Shown: positions 23,081 to 33,352 of the stretch, one piece after another
How the letters are laid out: each line of letters starts with the position of its first letter
Position numbering within the stretch: position 1 is the first letter of the stretch
Assembly: GCA_964019415.1 (NCBI GenBank)
Contig: OZ025870.1
Span: forward strand, 8,585,915-8,649,914
Origin: Ianthella basta
Lineage: Eukaryota > Porifera > Demospongiae > Verongiida > Ianthellidae
Reading direction: 5' to 3'
Length of the DNA: 64,000 nucleotides
The notes under the pieces: model-generated
Database searches by the model: none
What the model was told of the DNA's origin: nothing
The model's input: only the letters and a program-made list of their open reading frames with translations
Position numbers and translations under genes: made by a program

Positions 23081-24429
23081 ACAGGGTAGTTATAACATGG
23101 ACAGGGTAGTTATAACATGGCTGCTAAATTTGCACCTCTTTGAAACATTATATTTTCGCTCTCTGAATGATTCTACGAGAAATGAATGGCAGGAGAAGGA
23201 AGTATGATCTCAGCTTTATCAGAAAAGTCAATTAGCGCAACGGAGAAAACTTGGATAAAGGTGTTTGAAGGTGTTGAAAATGGCATACTCACCGACATTC
23301 AGAGCAAAACCAGCATATCTAGGCGATGCCTGAAACACACGTAGTTGTGCTGATTAGGTGCAGGGAAATGTAAAGTTTCAGAATCAACTGATAACTGGGC
23401 ATATATGCATCTGTTCGCAGAGAAAAGAAAGAAAACACCTTCTTGGTAGTAATTTTGTCACATTTTGCACGTTCAAATACTATTGTCTCAAAAAGAGACT
23501 ACAGTACACTTCTGTTCTCAGTTGAATATGAAGGTATATTTACTATTAAACATGATGCCGCACAGCACACTCACCAAGAAGGGGCTCTAAGTATGCCGTT
23601 TTCTTATACAAAATTTCCTTAAAGAACAAGCTGACCATTGTGATGATGTCAACAAATGTCACTATACGTTATTGAATAGCAATGTGTTAAAAGGAAGTTA
23701 GGACATCGCTCATCAACCAAAGTGCAGCAGATCGAGGACAGTAACCATTATTGTTGTCAGGCCCACAGAACTGGAAGAGTATGCTGTAGGACTTGAAGGT
23801 ACATTGAGGTGCATCCATACCTACTCCCTCATCGATTCAGCTTCAATGTGTCTACGGGGGCCCCGATCCTCCTACCATGCCCCCGCAAAGGACGTCGACT
23901 TCAGTGAGAACCCAATCGATCTCATCCAAGGAGAGGTCTGGCTAGGGGCCTGAACTCATCCCTAGCTAGATGACAATACTAATTTAACAGATTACTCTGC
24001 ATAATCTGAATGGTCATCCATTATCCCCACCTTTTTATGTAATGAGCACTTCTTCTTGCATGGTTTATGTGTACTCTTTTACAGGCAGTGCGCATGTGTG
24101 CCTGATTAATAATAATTATATTATGATATATATCTGAATAACGTGTGCCACACTACACGCTGCCTAACTCATCGCGCAGCTTCAATTCACACGTTGTCTC
24201 ACTCCACACAATGCCTCATTCCGTATGCGACCTCACTTAACACACTGCCTCTCTCCACGCACTGTCTCACTCTAATTTAACACAGTCTCATTCGACGCGC
24301 TGCTTCGCTCCATAAAGGTTTTCTCATTCCACACACTATCTCGCTCCACACATACTCAGTACCAACTCGATTATTGTTGTAGACAAATACTGGAATACAG
24401 ATAATAACTTCATTGGGCAACAACACTTG

Positions 24430-24600
24430 TGTGAGCACTGTAGTAAGTGCTTATCTGTTATGTAAGCACTCCAGCATAGGGCTAGTCTGTTGTGTGAAAA
24501 CTCTATTGAAGAGCTGGTGTGTTGTATAAGCACTCTAGCTGAGTGCTGGTCTAATTTATAAGCACTCTAGTAGAGTGCTGGTCTGTTGTGCAAGCTCTAG
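24430..24600. repeat. Tandem array of small hairpins
   Basis: About five units of roughly 35-45 bases each contain a palindrome of the type AGCACTCTAGCTGAGTGCT with spacers like GGTCTGTTGTATA. The array lies inside the TIR element and recurs in inverse orientation in copy 2 (about 53855-54010). Confidence 0.6.
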
Positions 24601-24603
24601 CTT

Positions 24604-24627
24604 AGTGATGTCATTTGTGACATCACT
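24604..24627. promoter_or_regulatory. CRE-like perfect hairpin
   Basis: AGTGATGTCA and TGACATCACT flank a TTTG loop, a 10-bp perfect stem. TGACATCA resembles ATF/CREB half-sites; activity is unknown. Confidence 0.45.
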
Positions 24628-24920
24628 ACGTTTCTTCTTCCGAAATTGTTAATGAAAGGAAATTAGCGGTTATCCACACCTTTCACCTAAAGTACAGGTT
24701 TCCTGGTATAACTACCTTGTGTGATATTTCTCTGATGACGCCCGACATCCAATTGTACACAAGGTGTACAGAGGATGAGAAGGTTTGTGTGTGTGATCTC
24801 AATGCATCAGTAAGTGAGTGTCTGCATGGAGTGTTTGGTCCCTATGGACTGGAAGGTTCGACTACTGACAATGGTGATATGCTTGTTTCATTTGCATGTG
24901 CCAATGGTCTATGCCTTACC

Positions 24921-24934
24921 ATTATTATTATTAC

Positions 24935-24984
<50 letters not shown>

Positions 24985-24985
24985 C
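24921..24985. repeat. (ATT)n microsatellite
   Basis: Nearly perfect trinucleotide repeat of about 20 units inside the LINE endonuclease remnant. Confidence 0.9.
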
Positions 24986-25410
24986 TTTGCCCACAAACGT
25001 GTCCTTCAAGCAACATGGTAGCCCTCAGAGCCAGGAAACCACCCAGCCCCAGGGACTACATTCTGGTAAAGCAGAGGATGATGTCATTAATCCTAGATAC
25101 CAGAGTCTACCGTGGAGAAGATGTTGACAGTGATCACCGTCTCGTGATCATGTCAGTACGATTGAGACTATGCAAGAAGCCAAAGGAGAAAAGGGGGAGG
25201 TGTTTCAATGTGAATCTTCTGCAAGATGTGCCCATCAAGGCTGATTTTGCTAGAATCATAGAAGAAGGCTTTGAGAAAAGGAAAGCAATGGGAACTGTTC
25301 AAGACAGGTGGAAGGAGATGAAGCAGACTATCATTGATCCAGCAAAGAACATTTACAATGGAAGAGGAAGAAACAAAAGAAGTGGATTCGTGATGATACG
25401 ATGCAAATCA

Positions 25411-25641
25411 ATGGAAGTTATGAGCTTCGAGTGCAGTACAACCTTCAATAGGATACAGAACGTTTTGATCTGTGGATCTTCATTAGCTGTAATGAAAATG
25501 TTCTTCAGCTGAAATGTCTTTACAGCTGATAAAGATCCATGGATCGAAACATTCTGTATCCTATTGAAGCTGGTACTGCGCTCGAAGCTCATAAACTTCC
25601 ATTGCATCGTGACCACGCAGTAATGAACCTCTACAGTATCA
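25411..25641. mobile_element. Foldback insertion within the LINE
   Basis: Arms of about 90-100 bases (from about 25411 and ending near 25605) are reverse complements with modest divergence; both contain ATGGAAGTT, GAGCTTCGAG and TTCAATAGGATACAGAA or their complements. The 12-mer CGATGCAAATCA occurs at both borders (25399-25410 and 25642-25653), as expected of a target-site duplication. Confidence 0.65.
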
Positions 25642-27639
25642 CGATGCAAATCATTGAGGCAAAGAGAAAAGCAGTGGCAAGAATGTAGAACAGATGTAGG
25701 AATACAGAGAGAATATTGAACCATTCCAAAGGGCAGTGAAAACAGCAGTGAAAGAGGACTTAGAGACGTGCTGCATGAAATGATGGAGGAAATGTAAGAT
25801 TGCCTGAAGTGTAACAGACAAGGAGATTCTTCGTGGAACTAAGGGACCTTAATGCAAACAAAGTTAGGCCTACACCAACCATCCTGCATAAAAGTGGACA
25901 ACCACTCTAGAGCAAGGAGGAGAAATTGGCATGCTGAAGGAGGCACTTTGAACGAGTGTTAAATGTACAAAGCACTGTAACTGAGGAGGTCATTGCTGTT
26001 GTGGAAGACCTTTCATCAACAGATGCAGCAGAAGTAACAATGGAGGAAGTGGAACGTGCTGTCAGTAAGCTGGAGAAAGGCGAATTTAGAAGTGATGAAA
26101 TAGCGGGAGAGATAGGGAAGAATGAAGGACAGGCAATGATTGACTGGTTGTGGGAGTTGCTGAGAGAAGTCTGGAAGATGTTGCAAGTATCTCAGAAATG
26201 GAAGAATGCCATACTGATTCCAATCTACCAAAGGAAGTGCAGGAAATTGTGCGATAGCTATCGTAGAATCGCCTTGCTGAGTATTCCAGGAAAGGTAGCT
26301 CTTTCTAATACTCTATGAGAAGCTACAGGTCATCATAGATTCCCAGCTTCTTGAGTCACAATGTGGTTTTCGGAAGGGTCATGGGACAACAGATCATTGA
26401 AGGAGCAGTGGAATATGATGCAGCAGCACATCAGTGTTTCATTGATCTCACCAAGACCATAAAGCCTTTGTTTCCACCCTAGAGAACTACAGAGTTCCTG
26501 GCCACCTAATTGGCATTGTCAAAGAAATGTACACTAGCACATAGTGCCGGGTGAAGACTGCTGAAGCCTCCTCTGAGGAGTTCAAGGTTGAAAATGGAGT
26601 CAGACAGGGCTGTGTTCTCTCTCCACTCCTTGTTAATTGTTTCATGGATAAGATCCTCAGATGGACATTGGAGACAACACCAGGAGGATGGAGCATTGAG
26701 TACATGACCACCAAAGGACTATTCCTTTCCTACAGAGAGAAGACTCCAGCAACCACCAACATCCGGAATATCCATTATGTGGTTGACTTTACCTGGTGGC
26801 TGAAACAGGATAAGAGCTGCAGGTTATGGAGGGCACTCTAGACAGGACCTGTATGAGGTGGGAATGAACATCAATGGAACGAAGGCAAAGATTATGAGTA
26901 TCAAAGCAGGTACTGATGATGACCAACCAGCAATCACACTTAGGGGCAATGCACTGGAGGCCGTGGAACGATTTTGCTATCTGGGGAGTGAAGTGGGACA
27001 GACTGCTAGGGTGGACGGAGAGGTAAGCACACAACTGGAGAAGGCAGCCACAGTGTATCAGATGTGAAAGAGGAAGGTGTTTAGAAGTTGAGATGTGAGT
27101 AAGAAGACCAAGGTTCATGTGTTCAGAATGATGGTGATATCTGCACTTCTCTGTGTAGCGGAGGCATGAGCAATCACTCAACAAGGCCTCAAAAGAATAC
27201 ATGCCTTCCAGGTGAAATGTCTGCAAGACATTGGAGTTAACGTGTGGAACAAGCGGAGAAATGAAGATACTTTGACAGAAATGGGAGAAATACCAGTGGA
27301 ACACCAGTTGAAACTGAGACGATTGCAATGGTTTGGTCCCCTCCAATGAATGCCATCCCTCCAGCCACAGCGACAGGTGTTGCCAAGTTAGTCACAAGGC
27401 ATGAATGAGGAAGCCTGGATAAACCTCACTTCCCTGGATAGACATTGTCAATTTGGACCTGTCCAAGATCACCAACTGGAAGACCTACGTATATAGTGAA
27501 AAACAGGATCCAGTGGTGATCTACTATCTGGTGATCTACTATTCACCAGCTACATCTGCTAGCTAGCTCAACCACCCTCATCTGATGTCACCCAATGTCC
27601 AATTGAGGACAAAGTGTATAGAGGAGGAGGAGGAGGATG

Positions 27640-27641
27640 TG

Positions 27642-27730
<89 letters not shown>

Positions 27731-27830
27731 AAGTGTGTGTGTGCGTGTGTGTTTGTGTGTGGGTGTGTTTGTGGGTGTGCATGAGTGTGCATACGTTGTC
27801 TGTTTTTGTTCATGTGTGTGTATAGCAGCA
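27640..27830. repeat. (GT)n microsatellite following a GAGGAGG tract
   Basis: Long GT repeat after the LINE 3' end. The leading GAGGAGGAGG also precedes the GT tract at 62034. Confidence 0.85.
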
Positions 27831-27951
27831 GAAGTACACTACTGGAGTAAGGCCTGCCACAATTTCCATTGTTGTTTATATGCACTTCTTCACTGCTCAA
27901 GTATTACATTTGAAGTTGCCCTTGTATCTGTCCCTTCTTCATGCAACATAG

Positions 27952-28077
27952 GAGTGGTCCCCGCTGATATGTTCACTTGTGGACCAAGTGCTAATGCCAA
28001 AGCAAGCTCAACTGGACAAGGTGCTACCATACTCTGCAAAGCAAACTGGGCCATTAATCCCCACCCCAGTCAAACAA
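27952..28077 (+). CDS. Gene B exon 5: 42-residue conserved exon
   Basis: Acceptor CATAG and donor GTGGGT (GTGAGG in gene C) bound 126 bp, phase 0. The peptide EWSPLICSLVDQVLMPKQ aligns with EWSPLMYSLVDQVLKPKQ of gene C (63494-63619), and the frame is open in both. It is probably a helix joining the core to the ankyrin tract; no family recognised. Confidence 0.7.
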
Positions 28078-28273
28078 GTGGGTTTCTTATGTTTGTGTGG
28101 TCTATGCTGTTAGAATGGGGTGTTGTTTTCTGAGCTCACTTTGCATAGAACAACAACTAACTCTCCCATGCAAATGGAGATAGCCTATTTGTCACGATAT
28201 ATTCTATGGATTCAGATATATGAACTAATAATTATTTTGCAGTTTCCCACATGCTATGTCCTTCATCACCCAG

Positions 28274-28390
28274 GCTACAGGCAGCTCCACACCAGTGAAG
28301 GACCTACTTCTTGCCGCTGGAAAAGGAAGGCTGAATGATGTCCAGTCTCTGCTTGATGGAGGTAGTTGTAAAGTGGATGATGAAGACAAG
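28274..28390 (+). CDS. Gene B exon 6: first ankyrin repeat
   Basis: Acceptor CACCCAG and donor GTGTGT, 39 codons, phase 0. The sequence TPVKDLLLAAGKGRLNDVQS is ankyrin-like, and gene C has the same exon starting at 63936. Confidence 0.8.
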
Positions 28391-29268
28391 GTGTGTCTGT
28401 GAATGAGTAGCGTATGACTTTGCAGTGTGTGTCTGTGTGTTTGCAGCATTTGGTTTGTGTATTTGGCCATGTGAGTGTTAGTGCTGTAACTATAAAAGCA
28501 TGTGTACTCATTATTCTGCTTGGCATATGTGATTGATATGTGGTTATGAGGTGTTTGGTATGAATGTGTACAAAGTATACTAGGAATACACACTGCACAT
28601 GAGACTGCCTTGCATTGTGCATGCAGTACTCAATCAGCAGGAAGGTGAAAGTATGTATCAGCTGTCCGGCGCTGTGCCTGCATGAGCTTGAGCGGTGGAA
28701 ACCTAGATCTGTGCTGTGGGGCATATGCTCTGCTCTGCCATGCTATGCTAAAATGCGGTTGGCTACCAATCAGTCTTCTTTCTAAATATGCACTTCCCCG
28801 ATTGAGTGGTGGAATGGGTACAGCCTTGACTACATCAGCAAAATGACAGACTTGATATCTTGAGGATATAAGGGGCGTACGGCTACGAAAATGTCCAACC
28901 AACAACCTGGACCGTGTATGAGGCTTGCACAGTCAGCAGGCAGCCTTGGACAATTAATGTGTGGACAGACGAGTAATAATTATCAAAATAGTAATAGTGA
29001 AAACCCAAATAGAATGCTATATTTATTGGCTTCTCTTCGATCGCTAATGCTCGCCACTCAGCAACTATCTGATGCAACAAACAACTTAGGGTAGCGGCAG
29101 GAAGTAGTAGTAGTAGTTGGTGTAGAGCAGTTACGTGTATGCCCGTCAGTTACGGGCATACACACAATGCCTATTTGTGTTGGACACATGTTCAACTTGT
29201 TCACGTGTATCCTCAGATTGGAAGGGAGATCAATTCTTTATCCTCTGCTGTTTGTGTTTTTCTTACAG

Positions 29269-29370
29269 AAAGGGTGGACAGCCACCTTGAAAGCAGCTTA
29301 CAAAGGCCATCTCTCTGTTCTGAAGACACTAGTTGAGCAGTACGGCGGGAATGTGCTGCACAGAATGAAG
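29269..29370 (+). CDS. Gene B exon 7: ankyrin repeat
   Basis: Acceptor TCTTACAG and donor GTAAAG bound 34 codons in phase 0, including GWTATLKAAYKGHLSVLKTL, one ankyrin repeat. Confidence 0.82.
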
Positions 29371-30640
29371 GTAAAGTGTTATGGTGGTTGGTGGTTTGAC
29401 AAACTCATGTTATTCTCCTTCATGTAACTTATTGCCCTGTGCATGTGTGCACAAATGGTAAACTGTGTTGTGCAATGTTTTTTATTGCTCATGAGGAAGC
29501 AATTAATATTTTGCATTAATTACTAATGTGTGTAGACTAGCAGGTGTACCCATTCAATATCTAATGTTTATAACATGGCTATGGGGCTCATTTATGGCAA
29601 ATTTATTTAAGGAGGAAGCGCCCAAGGGCTATGAAAGGGCTAAACACACAAGTGGCCATGTTATTTCTGGCTTATACAACATTTTAACTGATAATGATAG
29701 ATCAAATGCACGCAGTTTTGACCCGGAGTTCTTTGTCAACTGCATACGGGATAAGAGGGTGAGTTGAGAGGTGGCTATTCATAACATTAGGGGCAATGAC
29801 AACAAAGACTCTCCAGTACACAAAATATTGTAATCTGATTGGTTGCAAACCAGGGACTGGAGACAACTGTAGGTAGTGGATTGGCTGTTTGCAATAACTG
29901 TGATGATGTAATGACAGGTGATGTCCTAATGTGGCCTTTTGTGCGATGGGTGTGTTACAGTTAATAAGTAAAGTTACATAATATATGTGAGTGGATTTGA
30001 TAAAAGGTCCAATTTCACAATATGTGAGCGGATTTGAGAAAAGGTCCAATTTTGCGCAATATGTAAACAATAGCTACAGGCAAAAACAGTCGCACGGGTG
30101 ACATTTCAGCGAAATGCGGCTTTTGGCATCATTTATATCTATGGTACAGTCCCTACCTTCTGGCCAAGTTTGAAGCCTATTGTCCATGTCTGAAGCTCAA
30201 ATGAAGACTGCAAAGTTACACAGTTATACGTATACTAATTTATCTTTTTCGACAAACTTGGAGACCTTGTTGTGCCGAAGACAAGGCAGATACGCTTCCC
30301 AGGACAACCAACCCAACATATCCGCCATTATGGCTATGACCGAAAGTAAGTGTTTAAATGCCGTTTTCCCTATTCCACACCGAGCGTAATTTCGTACTTC
30401 AGGCAAACATATCTTGGGAACGGGAGCAGATATCGAAGTGCAACAATGAGCAGTAGATAGCTCAACCATTCTGCTTTAACAAGGTGTTACTCACTCAAAA
30501 TCAATCAACTGCACGAAATTGGACCTTTTCTCAAATCCACTCACATATACAAACAAGAAAGTAAATTAAAGAGCAAAGGATGGATGGAAGGTGGGGGTAA
30601 TATTACATTTGGTCCAGTACAGTATATCATGTAGCAGAAA
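29371..30640. other. Gene B intron 7, left part
   Basis: No exon or element is recognised. The phrase around GGATTTGA(T/G)AAAAGGTCCAATTT is repeated at 29992-30014 and 30030-30051, and its complement occurs near 30520-30545, suggesting an unrecognised inverted repeat. Confidence 0.4.
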
Positions 30641-30700
30641 TTCAATAATTCAGGATAGGTTGTTTCAACCATATAGGCTTTCATCAGCTGATAAACTGAA
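30641..30700 (-). ncRNA. Degenerate hammerhead-like motif
   Basis: On the minus strand CTGATGA (30687-30681) is followed by a weak stem AAGCC-TATAT-GGTT and GAAA (30666-30663), but the cleavage-site GTC is absent. An outer TTCAG/CTGAA pairing remains. Probably inactive. Confidence 0.4.
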
Positions 30701-31740
30701 GACTATACAGAAAGTCAACATGCCCAAGTGCTTGTCCCTTGCCATTCAGGCATCAACTGGCAAGCCCTGCTACCCAGAGCTCACCCTTACAAGAGAAACC
30801 ATCCCCTACATCAGTGACTTGACCTTCCGTTTCCTTTGAGCACCCATCTCTATCCACAACACCACTGCACAAGCTATATAGAGAAGACTTGCTTGAGAAG
30901 CTAGAGTCACTTCCAAAGAAGGTGGATGCTAGCCTGGTCACGAGGGTCAGTTACACCTCCCCAAAGTTAATGGTGGTCTACATATCTCAGCGCTGACCAC
31001 CGTCTATAAGAAGTTTCATGCAGCTACAGCTGCCTCCTACCTGTACTCAAGGACCCAACTATCAGAAGTGTTGCCACCTGTGTGACCACTAATAAGCCTA
31101 CTTTGCAAAGGCTGTCATTTTGGCCACTTCACGAGGTTATATACAAATTTCATGAAAGAAGACCCTGGTGCCACCAGAATGAAGGTCATCACCAGTCAAG
31201 GCAAGAGTACAAGCAATTGACAAGAAAGCACACCTGTTACACTGCACCAGCCTCGTCAAGCAAGTCCAAATTGTTCAAAGCTTTCAGGGAAGAGAGGCTG
31301 AAATCTGGTCCAATGCCATCCAGACCCTGCCAGAAGCCATCTTCCAGATCTCCATAAATGCAGTGTCTGACACCCTCCCACACAACAAGAACATATTCTT
31401 GTGGGAGACGTTGTCCTCACTTCAATATCAGCTCTGCAGCAATTAAGGAGCAAACGCTATCCCACATCCTCAACAGTTGCAGTAAAGCACTAGAGTTGAG
31501 ACCCTGCAGTGGCAGACTTGACAGTGTCCTTGAACGTGCCAACTCCTTTCTCCTAGGCCACTTGCCCCCTAGCTAGAACATCATAGAAGATCTTTAGGGA
31601 TACAGCTATAGGTATATCCCAGAACATTGCAACCACTAATGAGCAGCCAGACATTAACCTGTGGACTCCCACTGCAAAACACCTAATGGAACTCACCATA
31701 CCCTTGGAGACTGCAATTGAGGATGCTGTGTCAAGAAAAC
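30700..31740 (+). mobile_element. C-terminal half of a restriction-like-endonuclease LINE
   Basis: Broken frames read VNMPKCLSLAIQASTGKPCYPEL, FRFLGAPISIHNTT, LEKLESLPKKVDASL, GGLHISALTTVYKKFHAATA, HILNSCSKALELR (a CxxC-H-C-like finger region) and PDINLWTPTAKHLMELTIP. The last is the PD...ExT-type endonuclease block seen after the RT of R2-like elements. Stops and frame changes show decay. Clade assignment is from pattern memory. Confidence 0.65.
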
Positions 31741-32226
31741 AAACCCTGTGCTACAGTGATTTCACGATTTCTAGTCCTTATTAATAGACATTTGCACATT
31801 GCACTTGATCACGTGAGTATAGTATAGGAACTATAGGCTCGCACGTGCATGATTGAGTGCAATGGGCAAATATCAATTGGGACTAGACATTGTGAAACCA
31901 CTGTACCTAACAAACTACAATTGCATGGCTGCATGACTGTAACAGTGAGATACGTAAATGTAGCATATTTCTTTTTTCCGTTTTCTTTTGAGGCTCCAGC
32001 TGTAGCTGTGCATGTTCCTCTTCCAAACATTTGGCAGTTTTGGACTCCCTCTCCCAACTATATATCCCATTAATGAACGCAATTACTAGTCTTGCAAGCC
32101 AGATTATTGTGCAACAGTCGGACTCACGATACTATGCAATTACATGAATATGTACCGGCTTTGCAATGATAATGATAACATGTGTTCTGATAAAAGCAGT
32201 TTTAGATAAGGTTTGGAGCAGTGACT

Positions 32227-32427
32227 TTATAAGGGTACCACATCCTCTGTTGTGAACCCACCATTAAGGTTGAGAAGAAGATCAACATCTCCTTGAAAAC
32301 GTAGAAGAAGAGGCTCATTGCTATGTTGTTCAATGTACACGAATAGTTTGTGGGCAATACGTAGCAGATTATTCAACAACTGTATGCAGGACGTTTCGGC
32401 CCGAAGGCCTTCGTCAGCTGCATACAA
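32227..32427 (-). mobile_element. PLE terminal repeat and adjoining ORF remnant
   Basis: A 66-codon frame runs through the hammerhead motif (reading YAADEGLRAETSCIQ) into LLRFQGDVDLLLNLNGGF. The same start occurs at 41474-41247. The shared boundary with the 41-kb copy is GAATAGTTTGTGGGCAATAC (32341 and 41387). Confidence 0.55.
32381..32426 (-). ncRNA. Hammerhead ribozyme with complete core, PLE-type
   Basis: On the minus strand the order is stem I TGTATGCAG, core CUGACGA, stem II A-GGCC-UUCG-GGCC, GAAA, CGUC and stem I' CTGCATACA. Stem I is a perfect 9-bp helix and stem II is closed by a C(UUCG)G tetraloop. Stem III is reduced to the self-complementary ACGU, so cleavage would be expected only when two copies pair. 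The predicted cut follows the C of GUC. This is the form known from Penelope-like elements. Confidence 0.8.
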
Positions 32428-32551
32428 AACTGAGAATGTACAGTGTAAGACTGGTTTTTATGGCTATGGGTAACTGTGTGTGACCAATCAAATTCTAGGA
32501 TTATGTGTACATGTGTTTAGCCAATCAGAAACATAGTTATGTGTACAGGGG

Positions 32552-32806
32552 GTGTGGCCAATGAAAAAGAAGAAGAAAATAGTGGGGTTTTCATTGTCAT
32601 TCACAAGGTTAGACGCATCTCCAGCAAGCTCTACAGTCAGCTTACCCCCAATTATACAGATTTCCTACAAGGATGGTCTTTCCAAGGTCCATAAAGGAGT
32701 ACCCATGAGCTCTACCATCTCTACCATTGGCTCCCCCAATTAATACCCCTGGCTAAAGAATTAGCCAGAACCCTAACCATCATTTGTAAGAGCCTGAGTG
32801 GCTAGG
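32552..32806 (+). mobile_element. PLE reverse transcriptase fragment
   Basis: The frame reads YKDGLSKVHKGVPMSSTIST and IGSPN, then after a one-base shift PLAKELARTLTIICKS. This corresponds to the PLE RT block around GLPKVHK and STIGSP(T/N)Y. It lies head-to-head with the minus-strand terminal repeat. Confidence 0.7.
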
Positions 32807-33352
32807 AAACTTATTGTGGCTTTGTGCACATTGGCCAATGGGTTAAACAGCAATTCAGATGATTTGGTGTATCTGCAGACCCATTATCAGTGATGATCAA
32901 TTGAGTTGGTTATACATGTTTGTCGGTGGTAGGCTTCAATCAACAACAAAACCCAAAGGAATCCAAATTTAATAGCTAATAGTATACTAAGTTTTAGCAA
33001 CCTCACTTCTAAGAAATTTGTTTCTTCTCTGCAGAAGGAAGTTTAACATGCTGTACTAGTCAAGTGTCGCTGGGCCCAGTCAGGCGATGCCTGACTAATC
33101 CTTTACACCGCCTCTGTCACAGCCTTAACCAATGCTAAAACTGGTTAAACTTATTTAGTGATGGTTGTGTGTACGAATCTTGTCACAGATAGCATCTATT
33201 GGATCCAGCGAGCATCATTTTGACATTTGAACAGTCATTTTGTCCCTCTTCATTTGGGTTGTGCAAGCAGTGGTCTCATTTTCCCCTTTTTCAGGGAAAG
33301 AAGGAAGGATCTGGCCCCTACGTACTACGACTACATGTCGTCTAGTCCTCTA

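Larger units (their letters stand above)
23081..24719. mobile_element. Terminal-inverted-repeat element, copy 1
   Basis: The ends are CAGGGTAGTTATAACATGG and CCTGGTATAACTACCTTG, inverted repeats of each other. The left 20 bases (ACAGGGTAGTTATAACATGG) occur twice in tandem at 23081-23120. A second copy in inverse orientation is at 53707-55140. The interior carries a hairpin array, a CRE-like palindrome and degenerate GCGC-containing short repeats. No open transposase frame is seen, so it is non-autonomous. Confidence 0.75.
24720..27480 (+). mobile_element. Decayed LINE with AP-endonuclease and reverse transcriptase remnants
   Basis: Broken frames give endonuclease pieces (DLNASVSE, FGPYGLEGSTTDNGDMLVSF, SDHRLVIMSVRLRL) and RT pieces (SYRRIALLSIPGKV, CGFRKGHGTTDH, VRQGCVLSPLLVN, FCYLGSEVGQTARVDGEV, LRRLQWFGPL). 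The order is right for a non-LTR retrotransposon of the AP-endonuclease type, but it carries many stops and shifts. It is interrupted by an (ATT)n tract and by a foldback at 25411-25641. It lies in the gene B intron after the core exon, sense to the gene. Confidence 0.85.

Noticed and set aside
28891-29094. 67-codon open frame starting MSNQQPGPCMRLAQ
   Set aside because: It lies in a gene B intron and no homologue or splice context is recognised; it could be chance or an unknown small gene.
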